Positions 55,309 to 64,000 of a stretch of DNA of 64,000 nt are shown here, in pieces. The position numbers were made by a program, and so were the translations under genes. This stretch comes from Amblyomma americanum (lineage: Eukaryota; Arthropoda; Arachnida; Ixodida; Ixodidae): assembly GCF_052857255.1 (NCBI RefSeq), contig NC_135504.1, positions 138,707,121 to 138,771,120 on the forward strand, given 5' to 3'. Below the pieces are notes generated by a model that ran no database searches, had not been told where the DNA came from, and was given only the letters and a program-made list of their open reading frames with translations. Every line of letters begins with the position of its first letter. The first letter of the stretch is position 1.

Positions 55309-56945
55309 CGTTACACCTGTCATTTCCCTTTCCATGGTTCGTTGTGTTGTCTTTACTTAAATGAACCCTTTTCGATATCATCCACGTTTCAGCCCCGTAG
55401 GTGAGTACCGGCAGGATACAGCAATTTGTACAATTTGCTCTTGAGGGATATTGGTAACCTGCTATCCAAGATCTGAGAGAACGTGCCATATGCGCTCCAT
55501 CCCATTCTTATCTTTCTAGTTATCTCCCTCTCATGATCCGGATCAGCTGTCACTCCCTGACCTACGTAGACGAATTCTGTTACCATTTCCAGCACCTCAT
55601 TGCCAATTGTGAAGTGCTATTCCCTAGCTAGACTGTTGAACATTACTTTGGTTTTCTGCATGTTAATTTTTAGACCCACCTTACTGCTCTGTCTGTCTAA
55701 CTAAATGATCATAATTTTCAGTTCATGTGCTGAGTGACTCAGCAAGGCAATGTCATCAGCGTATCGCAGATTATACAGGTATTCTTCATTAACTCTTATC
55801 GCCACCTGTTCCCAATTCAGGCCTCGGAATACCTCCTGTAAACAGGCGGTGAATAGCATTGGCCAGATCGTGTCCTCTTGCCTGATGCCTTTCCTTATTG
55901 GAAATTTATTGTTGACTTTATGGAGGACTATGGTAGCGGTACTGTTCCTACATATATCTTCCAGTATTTTGACATAATACTCATCTACACACTGATTCAC
56001 CAATGCCTGTATGACTGCTAAGGTTTCCACTTAGGCACTAAAGCGGCTGTTTGGGCTTGTTGGTCAGTGAACATGGTAAAAGAATGCAGCGCGAAAAAAA
56101 GAAGGACGAACAGAAGTGGACAGGACAGCGCCCTGTCCTGTCCACTTCTGTTCGTCCTTGTTTTTTTCGCGCTGCATTCTTTTACCATGTCCACTTAGGC
56201 AAATGCATTCTCATAATCAATGAAGGCTATATGTAGGTGTTGGTTATATTCTGTGCATTTCTCTATCATCTTATTGATACTGTGAATATGGTCCATTGTG
56301 GAATATCCTTCACGAAAGCCTGCCTGATCATTTGGTTGATTAAAATCTAAGGTTGCCCTTACTCTATTAGGGATTACCTTAGTAATTATCTAGTTGGAAA
56401 CGGACAGTAAGCTTATAGGTATGTAATTTTTCATGTCCTTGGCGTCTCCTTTCTTATGAATTAAGATTATATTTGCGTTCTTCCAAGCTCCTGATACGAT
56501 CGAGGTCATAAGGCATTGCGTATACAGGGTGGCTATTTTTTCTACCAGAATCTTCCGTCCGTCTTTCAACAGATCTGCGGTTACCTGAACTTCACCAGCT
56601 GTTTTTCCTCTGTGGATTGCCCTTAAGGCTTTCTTTATTTCCTCTTTCGTTACTGGCGGGATGACACATTGCAGTGCGCTACTATCTCTATTATTAACGT
56701 CCTGTTTACATTGGTTGCTTTATAGATTTAAGTAGAACTCTTCGGCTACTTTAACTATCTTATCGATATTGCTAAAGACATTGCCCTTTGTGTCTATTAA
56801 CGCGTACACCTTGTTTTTCTCTATGCCTTGTTTCCTCTTCATTGCTTTTAGGCTACCTCCGTTCTTTAGAGCATGCTCGATTCTCACCATATTAAACTTT
56901 CTTATGTCGGAAACCTTGCGCTTATTTATTTTGCGCCTTTATTCA
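55309..56945 (-). pseudogene. RTE LINE copy 1, truncated at both ends
   Basis: Minus-strand RTE RT: KRKQGIEKNKVYALIDTKGN (about 56840), IPPVTKEEIKKALRAIHRGK, NANIILIHKKGDAKDMKNY (about 56440), then ALVNQCVDEYYVKILEDI (about 55980), IRKGIRQEDTIWPMLF, the catalytic LRYADDIALLSHS (about 55750), and FVYVGQGVTADPDHEREI (about 55570). Homology to copy 2 stops at 55309, before the last ~90 codons and tail, so this copy lacks its 3' end as well as its endonuclease. HP2 interrupts it at 56038-56189. Confidence 0.88.
56038..56189 (+). mobile_element. Hairpin insertion HP2 (152 bp, 12-bp TSD)
   Basis: Flanked by the direct duplication TCCACTTAGGCA (56026-56037 and 56190-56201) inside RTE copy 1. RTE copy 2 has one uninterrupted site (near 62425-62440). 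A 34-nt leader (56038-56071) is followed by an almost perfect inverted repeat from CATGGTAAAAGAATGCAGCG (56072) to its complement ending ACCATG (56189). GCAGCGCGAA is shared with HP1. Confidence 0.85.
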
Positions 56946-56959
56946 CAGTTAAACCTAGA

Positions 56960-57034
56960 GATGTCTTGGCAGAGTGGTAGCGTTTCCGCCTCAAGAGCCA
57001 AAGGCCCTTGTTCGATTCCCAGCCTCTACACTGG
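56960..57034 (+). other. tRNA-like RNA polymerase III head (SINE-like)
   Basis: A box TGGCAGAGTGG (56967-56977) and B box TGTTCGATTCC (57009-57019) at tRNA spacing, then a T-run. Acceptor and T-stem do not pair properly, so this is not a functional tRNA; it is probably the head of a tRNA-derived SINE or a tRNA pseudogene. Confidence 0.5.
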
Positions 57035-57077
57035 GTTTTTCTTAAGTCAGTGAGTGTGTGTGGGCGGGGGGTTTGAC

Positions 57078-57153
57078 CACGTGGTTGGCCACGTGGTCGG
57101 TCACGTGGTTCGTCACGCGGTTGGCCACGTGATCACGTGGTTGGGCACGTGGT
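57078..57153. repeat. CACGTGGTTGGC tandem repeat (E-box rich)
   Basis: Six 12-bp or partial units and one 8-bp unit in 76 bp. Nearly every unit starts with the E-box palindrome CACGTG, one being CACGCG. It lies just downstream of the tRNA-like head. Confidence 0.85.
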
Positions 57154-57159
57154 AAGATT

Positions 57160-60100
57160 CCCATAGCATGCGCAGACCGGCTAGGCGAGCGCGGCAGCGG
57201 CGGATCCGGCGCGCCAGCTGTGCGCTTTGTGACGTCACTGCTCCTCGCGCATGCGCAGCATGGCTCTCCAGGAGCCACGCGAAACTTGTCAACCTCGGCC
57301 ACTCTTGCTTACGCTACAAAAGCAGCGCACATGCACAATGTCAAAGAACTCCTATTGCTGGTAAAATGTAAAACCGCTTAAAAAAGCACGTGTGCATCCG
57401 CAGAACCGCTACCCACTATGCTGTATATTCATTTCTCGAAGAGATAACGTGACAGATGGCGCACTCATGCACCCTTTACTTTCAGGGATATTTTTTCAGC
57501 TGCGTTTTCAAAGTGTAGGCACACTACTGCAGGCTTTCAAACAGCTTTACTTCAGCCACTGTCTCGGCCACCGCCTATGCACTAACTCTTACTGGCTGTT
57601 GCTCCCCTGCATCGCACACCCCCCTCTCCTCTCTTTTTATTATCCGCTGTCTTGGTCCCTCTAGCTGTTTGAAGAAAGAGGAGTTCCTTTTATTATTTGC
57701 ACTGTTGACTGTTGTGCTTTTGTCTACAAGTTTTATAGCCAGGGGCCTGAATATTGTTGAGAGCTAGGTTTGTTTTCTTTTTTTTCATGGGAACCTCGTC
57801 GCTTCGTGTGCATTGGTAGTCTTTGCGTTCTTTTTGTGATCCTCATTTGTCTTCCTTTCTGGCTGCTTATCATGGCCACTCTTTGCAAAATCAGTAGCAC
57901 CTTATTTTTCATCTTTCTTTCTCAGCCTGGGCTGATATCATTTTCTGCAACTTTCGGTGTATTCACCCCACTCATCCATCTGCCTGTGGCTGATATGTCA
58001 TTACATATTTAACTAGAGTTTCGTGAGGCATTTCGAAAGCTGTTCTGTGTATGTAAAAGGGGCTTCTTATAAGACGGAAGCCATTCATCCACTTTCCAAC
58101 CGACTTTGCACTCGTATTCTTCAGCACTCTTGACTTCGGTCCCATCTAACCCCACTGACCAGCTCAACGAAGCTGTGGAGTGGATGGGCCGAGGATCGTT
58201 GCCTGATTGGAAGGTCAGGCGAGAGCTAGCGAGAATCGCCTGCGGTTGCTGTCGCCAGATCTGGTAGAGCTGCGAAGACGTTACCTGCAGCGTCGTGCCA
58301 GTGGTAATGGAGGCCCGCTGCGGTGTGGGTCCTGACATCTGGTTCCCGGGGCTGACTCATTGTGATCAAGCCCTGATCAAAATACGAGCCTCGGCTCCTC
58401 TGACACGCTTGTTGTTATTAGTCTTACAATAGGTGGCACATATACACACTAAGGGATCGGTCAAGGATCGTTAAGAAAGGTTGCTATTCGCCTGTACATA
58501 ATATAGGCAAAAGAAAAGCACGCCGCAGAGCATCAGCGGTGGATTCTGCGTTGAGTAGGGCATGGACTGAAAAGGTAAGAGTTGGATGCAAAAGAGAAAG
58601 AGAGAAAGAATCAATTGATTAAGTCCTATGGTAATAATGCATAAAAAAGAAAACATTGCAACATTTAGCAAGGCAGGCTATGAGGTTCCAGCAGGAAATT
58701 TTGAAAAGTGGCACAAATAGGCCTGTGGCTGAACCAGAGTGTAGTGGCACCAAATGATGGCAAGAGCAGGCTGTTCAAACTAAGGCAAAGTTGCTGCAAG
58801 GGCTTCTCCAGCAACCTCTCCTCAGTAAGGTGAAACGGCGACAATGGAGCCAAAAATGATTGGTAGATTCAAGCTCACGCTTCTTTTACTTCAACTCCAC
58901 TTCCACTCCTTCTTCCACGGCTACTGTTTGCCCACGTCGTTGCAGTACACTGTCCACATTATCAGAGAAGCATTCTACATGCATTTTTTTTATTTGCCAC
59001 CTACCTCCAGTGGCTGCACTGCATAATTCTGTCTGGTTTCATTTGATATGTAGGATACCTATGTTCTCGGAAGTGTCGCATACAAGTAGTGTGGGATGTG
59101 CGCCGCTTTCTTGTGACCGTTGCTGTCTGTTGTCTTTGTAGTAAGTAGAAGTGGTTTTATTAAAGAATAATAAAAAGGAAAGAAAAGATTTTTGTTAACC
59201 CCGGCATCTGCCATCGATACTGAAGCAACTGAGCTGGGGCAGCGGAAATAAAGGGCACCAGGCCGAATAGAGAAATGAAATGAAAGAGGTGAGGGGACAG
59301 GGAGAAAGGATAGCGTCCAAGCATAATTTCATTCATGGACTGTCCTCATGTTGTCAGCGGTACTGAAGCCCCATTTGAGAATATTTTCTATTGGAACACC
59401 AAGTTCGCAGTGTTTTTCTTAAGCGGTCCTCATTTTTCATCGCTGGCTGTGGTAATGTATCGCGAAAGTTGGTGGTGAATGCTATCATCTCGCCCTGAAG
59501 CTCAAGTTTGTCGGAATGCACGCACTTGTGCTGTGCACAAGTGTAAGCAAAGAATTTGCATGTGCATTCCCGTCCAAACTAGGCGTGTCTTGTGCCACCT
59601 GGCTGGCCTGTGTTTAGGCCCACAAGTTTTGCATAGTAGTTTGAGCATCCAGCTTGCATGCAGGAGGTGCGGGTTTCTATCCCAAATGCTGCAGAGTACC
59701 CAGTGCTACAGTGGGTTCAAGCTTTCCCGTAGCCTGGTGCACAGCTTCTTTTTTGTAAACTGCTTGAAAAATTGGTCTTTTACTGCATCTTTAGTAGACG
59801 AAAACAAGTTTATCCATGGCGCACTTTGGCCAAAGATGCCCTTGCTCCATAAAAATCCACAAACATCAATATCATCGTTATGATGCTTTCTTTGACAGCA
59901 GGGGGAAATTACCCTGCAGAAAACTGTGGAAACAGGCACATGCTGAAGGTCTTTACAGCTATGAGGTCCAGGGAGCTCTCCTTCAAGGTCACTCTGCAGC
60001 TGCAGAGATATACCTTGAGGGCTCCTTTCCACTTAACAACTAAGTACGGTCTAGTGCGATGTAAATGTTATCATGCTCGTTGGGCCTGAAACAGACAAAA

Positions 60101-61015
60101 AGTTTTTACTGACATGACAGTCACCTAGTCCGCTGCAAACATGCAGGTGAAGAATAGAGGAATCCTGCGGCTAGCTCAACTCATGTATCCGTAGCAGCTT
60201 TCTTCTAAAAATAAACCATGTAAGAGCGGTTTCGTTAGAGGAGGTTAAGCCTGAAGCGATCACCTTCAAATCGCGTTGGGCTGTACAGGTTGTTTGGCGT
60301 ATTACGTCTTGACACCATGTTTTGCAACCAGTCAGCCGCATTTAGTATTGTGTGGTCGTAAACTCCAAGGCAAAACTCTACAGAGTCCAGTTTGCACTCA
60401 TGAAGTTATTCACGAACTTGGCTGGTAGCTGATTCGGTGAAAGCAAGATCCAAGGAGATTTCTTCATGGCCATACTATGTCCATGACGAGGTTTCTGATG
60501 CTGGTTAATGGACTTTCTAGTGGGAAAGCACAATTAGCCTCATACCTCACAAGATCCGATGGTGGATATGAAGCTTACGAGATACTACCGTGACAGTGTA
60601 GATATCGCGACGAAACGACCTTGAAAGCCAGAGTTAGGATAAGCGCATAACGTTCTCTCTGGATTAGTGGACGCCTCAATTGTGCTTTGAGGTATGTGGC
60701 GGTGGTGACATAGAGATGTGCGCTGCATGCGTTGGCGTTGACAAGGTTGCGCCAGAAGCGTGACACGGGAGCAAAAGGCCGCCGGCATTCAATTGGTTCA
60801 TTGTCGTCGGTGTTGACCGCATTGTAGACTCGGTTGTTTTTGAGCAAAGGAAAAGCATATAACTGGCTCCCTAGGTCAGTGGACACTGCAATCGCTCTTT
60901 GAGATACGTGGCGGTTTTGTCTACGTGCAAAAAACCCTTGCTTTCGCAGAATATTTCGTGCTTGGCAATGATAAGTCAATGCAATGCTTGACAATACATT
61001 TTTTTTTCATTTTGC
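57160..61015. other. Long stretch without a recognisable gene
   Basis: I found no conserved domain on either strand. Open frames here (for example 58009-58338 minus, 59479-59883 plus, 60575-60994 minus) overlap each other and show no family motif. A tRNA-like B box (near 59690) is weak. The region could hold old repeats or noncoding DNA. Confidence 0.4.
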
Positions 61016-61020
61016 AAGAG

Positions 61021-61250
61021 AATGGCCACCGTGGTGGCATACTGGCTATGGCGCTCGACTGCTGACCCAAAGGATGCAGGTTCGATCCCGCCTCGGCGTT
61101 CGCATTTCAATGGAGGGAAAATGCTATAGGTCCGTGCCCTGTGTGATTCTAGTGCACGTCAAAGAACCCTATGTAAACCAAAATTTCCGGGCCGTTCACT
61201 ATGGTGTCCATCATAGCCTGAGTCGGTTTTGGAAGTTAAACATGGCATGC
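61021..61250 (+). mobile_element. Ruka-like SINE
   Basis: Head GGCCACCGTGGTGGCATACTG, then GGCGCTCGACTGCTGACCC, B box GGTTCGATCCC (61079-61089), body GATTCTAGTGCACGTCAAAG and CATAGCCTGAGTCGG. More diverged than the palindrome SINE. No clear target duplication. Confidence 0.75.
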
Positions 61251-61381
61251 TGGTCTACACGGTGCCTTCCAAGACAAAGGTTAGTGGCCAGAAGAATTTT
61301 GGCTTCCATTGCAGCTTAGCTCACATCATGGCTTTGAATAGGGGGTCTTTTTGGATGCTATGTGTTCCGCTTTATCTGGCC

Positions 61382-63097
61382 TGTCATCATCATCATCATC
61401 AGCCTTACTACACCCACTGCAGGGCAAAGGCCTCTCCCATGTCTCTCCAATTAACCCTATCCTTTGCCAGCTGCATCCACCCTTTGCCTGCAAACTTCTT
61501 AATCTCATCCGCCCACCTAACGTTCTGCCGCCCCCTGCTACTCTTACTTTCTCTTGGAACCCACTCCGTTACCCTTAAAGACCAGCGGTTATCCTGCCTT
61601 CGCATTACATGCCCTGCCCAAGCCCATTTCTTTCTCTTGATTTCGACTAGGATGTCATTAACCCGTGTTTGTTCCCTCACCCACTCTGCCCGCTTCCGAT
61701 CTCTTAACGTTACACCTATCATTTTTCTCTCCATGGCTCGCTGCGTTGTCCTTAACTTAAGCTGAACTCTTTTCGTTAGCCTGCACGTTTCTGCCCCGTA
61801 GGTGAGTACCGGTAAGATCATGCTGTTGTACACTTTCCTCTTGAGGGAAATTGGTAAACTGCCACTCAAGATCTGCGAGAATTTGCCATATGCGCTCCAC
61901 CCCATTCTTATCCTTCTAGTTATCTCCCTCTCATGATCAGGATCAGCTGTCACTACCTGCCCTAAGTAGACGTATTCCGGCACAATTTCTAGGCTCTCGC
62001 TGCCAATTGTGAACTGTTGTTCCCTTGCTAGGCTGATGAACATTATCTTGGTTTTCTGCATGTTAATTTTTAGACCCATCGATCTGCTCTGCCTGTCTAA
62101 CTCGTTGATCATGATTTGCAGTTCACCTCCTGAGTGACTCAGCAAGGCAATGTCATCAGCAAATCGCAGATTATTTAGGTATTCTCCATTTATTCTTATT
62201 CCCAACTGTTCCCAATTCAGGCCTCGAAATACCTCCTGCAAACATGCGGTGAACAGCATTGGCGAGATCGTGTCTCCTTGCCTGACACCCTTTCTTATTG
62301 GAATTTTATTGCTGACTTTATGGAGGACTATAGTAGCTGTGCAGTTGCTATATATATCTTCCAGTATTTTGACATAAGGCTCTTCTACCCCCTGATTACG
62401 CAATGCCTGTATGACTGCTGAGGTTTCCACTGAGTCGAATGCTTTCTCGTAATCAATGAAAGCTATATATAGAAATTGGTTATATTCTGCGCATTTCTCT
62501 ATCACCTGATTGATAGCGTGAATATGATCTATTGTGGAATAGCCTTTACGAAAGCCTGCCTGATCATTTGGTTGAGTAAAGTCTAACGTTGCCCTGACTC
62601 TATTAGCGATTACCTTAGTATGTACTTTGTAGGCAACGGATAGTAAGCTGATCGGCCTGTAATTTTTCAAGTCCTTGGCGTCTCCCTTCTTATGAATTAA
62701 GATAATGTTTGCATTCTTCCAAGCTTCTGGTACAGTCGAGGTCATAAGTCATTGCGTATACAGGGTGGCTAGTTTTTCTAGCACGATGTCCCCTCCATCC
62801 TTCAACAGATCTGCTGTTACCTGATCCTCCCCAGCTGCTTTTCCCCTTTTCATTGCTTCTAAGGCTTTCTTTACCTAATCTTTCGTTACTGGCGGGATGA
62901 CGCATTGCTGTGCACTGCTGTCTTTCTCTTTAGCGCTCTGATTACATTGGCTACTGTACAGGTCTGTATAGAACTCTTCGGCTACGTTAACTATCTTATC
63001 CATATTGCTAATGACATTGCCCTGCTTGTCTCTTAATGCATACATCTGGTTTTTACCTATGCCTAGTTTCCTCTTCACTGTTTTCAGGCTACCTCAT
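61382..63097 (-). mobile_element. RTE LINE copy 2 (5'-truncated)
   Basis: Minus-strand RTE element from about 63097 (KRKLGIGKNQMYALRDKQGN) to its TGATGA tail (61382-61402). The endonuclease is absent. Stops lie upstream of the long RT frame, at the end of IPPVTKD (about 62877) and at the TGA before MTSTVPEAW (62746-62748). Confidence 0.9.
61408..62745 (-). CDS. RTE reverse transcriptase, 445-codon open frame
   Basis: RT with all core blocks intact: IHKKGDAKDLKNYRPISLLS, YIAFIDYEKAFDSVETSA (first catalytic Asp), IRKGVRQGDTISPMLF, NNLRFADDIALLSHSG (catalytic FADD), YLGQVVTADPDHEREI. The RTE C-terminal end is KRKKWAWAGHVMRRQDNRW, then GRQNVRWADEIKKFAGKGW and GEAFALQWV. The ATG at 62745 is simply the first after an upstream stop, so it is not the native start. 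This is the best-preserved RT in the window, but without an endonuclease it is not autonomous. Confidence 0.9.
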   Translation of the reverse strand: MTSTVPEAWKNANIILIHKKGDAKDLKNYRPISLLSVAYKVHTKVIANRVRATLDFTQPNDQAGFRKGYSTIDHIHAINQVIEKCAEYNQFLYIAFIDYEKAFDSVETSAVIQALRNQGVEEPYVKILEDIYSNCTATIVLHKVSNKIPIRKGVRQGDTISPMLFTACLQEVFRGLNWEQLGIRINGEYLNNLRFADDIALLSHSGGELQIMINELDRQSRSMGLKINMQKTKIMFISLAREQQFTIGSESLEIVPEYVYLGQVVTADPDHEREITRRIRMGWSAYGKFSQILSGSLPISLKRKVYNSMILPVLTYGAETCRLTKRVQLKLRTTQRAMERKMIGVTLRDRKRAEWVREQTRVNDILVEIKRKKWAWAGHVMRRQDNRWSLRVTEWVPRESKSSRGRQNVRWADEIKKFAGKGWMQLAKDRVNWRDMGEAFALQWV

Positions 63098-63098
63098 A

Positions 63099-63126
63099 GC
63101 ATATGACAGGCTGGCCTGTCATATGC
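63099..63126. repeat. Perfect 13-bp hairpin at RTE 5' junction
   Basis: GCATATGACAGGC (63099-63111), a TG loop, then GCCTGTCATATGC (63114-63126). It lies exactly where RTE copy 2 loses homology with copy 1 (after GGCTACCTC). Confidence 0.85.
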
Positions 63127-63127
63127 A

Positions 63128-64000
63128 GCCACTATGTGGTAAGGAGTGGACTGTCGCTTTTGCTGGTATCTTTCTCTGTATGAACTTTTTGACCGCTCCA
63201 CAGTAACTCGCAGCAGCACGTCAACATAGCCTATGCGGAAACAAGGAAGCAGTGCTATCTTAGCATACATCTCTGGAAGCTGACTGTATTACACCATAAT
63301 GTTTATTATTTAGCAAGCATGAATTTCGTTCGCTTAATTACACTTCATTTGTTGCTGATAGTACATTTGTTCCCAAAATAGTGCCTGTGGACGCACTAGG
63401 GCTTGGTATTGGAAATTACTGCACGGTGCATCAGCATACTTCCACTGACTGGTGATCAGTTTTCATAGCTGGGTTTATGCACTGTAGGTTGGCCCCTCCT
63501 TCACTTCACTCACAGTGAAGTGGCCTCTCCTCGCCTTTAAAGTTCTCATTTTCCAGCTTTCCCCGCCAGCTTTGGTGACAGCTTGTTCTCGTGAAGCATT
63601 TTTATGGATATTCAACACAGCAAGGCGAGTCCTGATAAATAAATAACAGTGTGACATTTCTTTCCGGGCTGTTGTTTGCTGCTCATGTACCTTTCGTGTA
63701 TTTCCTTATCTGAAAAAGCATTCCACTTCGGAGCAAGTCTGTTCAGCACACTGTGGAACGACTCCAAAGAGTATGTCTGTGCATTCGGAGAAATTGTCGT
63801 ATGCACCGGAGCAGCAGCAGGCTCTCGACAATTTTTTGCAGCTCTAGGAATGCTTGTGATGTTAGAAATTGATTACGATAATAGGTAATTAATCATCACA
63901 TTTTAATGCCTTATGTTATTCCTACAAAAATGAGTACACAGTTGTGCCTCGTTAATATGGGCAGTATGGTTCCTGCACAAAACGGTCCATGAAGCCCGTA
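63128..64000. other. No recognisable feature
   Basis: No conserved domain or repeat family recognised to the end of the window. Confidence 0.4.

Noticed and set aside
56960..57034. Functional tRNA gene
   Set aside because: A and B boxes are good but the acceptor and T stems do not pair.
59620..59700. Second tRNA-derived SINE head
   Set aside because: Only a weak B-box-like GGGTTTCTATCCC and no proper A box.

Overview
The window looks like a stretch of tick (hard-tick type) nuclear genome that consists almost entirely of transposable elements. The reasons are Ruka-like tRNA-derived SINEs, Penelope-like elements with GIY-YIG endonuclease domains, RTE, I and CR1-type LINEs, several Ty3/Gypsy elements, a mariner copy, and a P2X7-intracellular-domain-like exon of the kind common in tick genomes. 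The species assignment is inference from these families. No bacterial gene, rRNA, CRISPR array or confident single-copy host gene was found.

Layout. 1-5.1 kb: a broken LINE (1385-3782) whose 3' tail abuts the pol half of a minus-strand Gypsy copy (Gypsy-A, 3880-5092). 5.1-7.1 kb: a Penelope-like element with its 3' region present twice as inverted arms. 7.1-23.8 kb: a giant imperfect palindrome with arms of about 8 kb (7104-15518 and 15832-23823) around a 313-bp spacer. Each arm has arrays rich in the self-complementary decamer GTCTATAGAC at both its outer and inner end, and holds a Ruka-like SINE, a CR1-like LINE without a visible endonuclease domain, and a SINE fragment. 23.8-24.9 kb: the gag-protease half of a minus-strand Gypsy that appears to be the other half of Gypsy-A, so the Penelope copy and the palindrome together seem to split it.

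25-34 kb: a long (CATA)n tract, a Gypsy integrase-LTR fragment inserted in a Penelope fragment, an RTE 3' fragment, and a nearly complete I-clade LINE (28.1-33.35 kb), followed by a P2X7-like two-exon fragment. 34.1-38.9 kb: complete but decayed Gypsy-B (duplication ATAG), itself carrying a 698-bp MITE-like insert. 38.9-55 kb: a minus-strand LINE with RNase H, cut into pieces by Gypsy-C (39359-44841), Gypsy-E (46614-53135) and a mariner. Both Gypsy insertions have the same 4-bp duplication, ATAT. Gypsy-E carries a hairpin insert in gag. 55-64 kb: two minus-strand RTE copies, the first with another hairpin insert, a tRNA-like head, an E-box tandem repeat, a SINE, and long stretches with nothing recognisable.

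The two most interesting signals are the giant palindrome with its decamer arrays, and three independent insertions (14835-15004, 47446-48033, 56038-56189) with one architecture: an 11-13 bp target duplication, a 34-35 nt single-copy leader, then an inverted-repeat hairpin that begins CAT and ends ATG. They look like minimal Penelope-type foldback insertions. Because one is in only one palindrome arm while a SINE is in both, the order of events can be read from the sequence.
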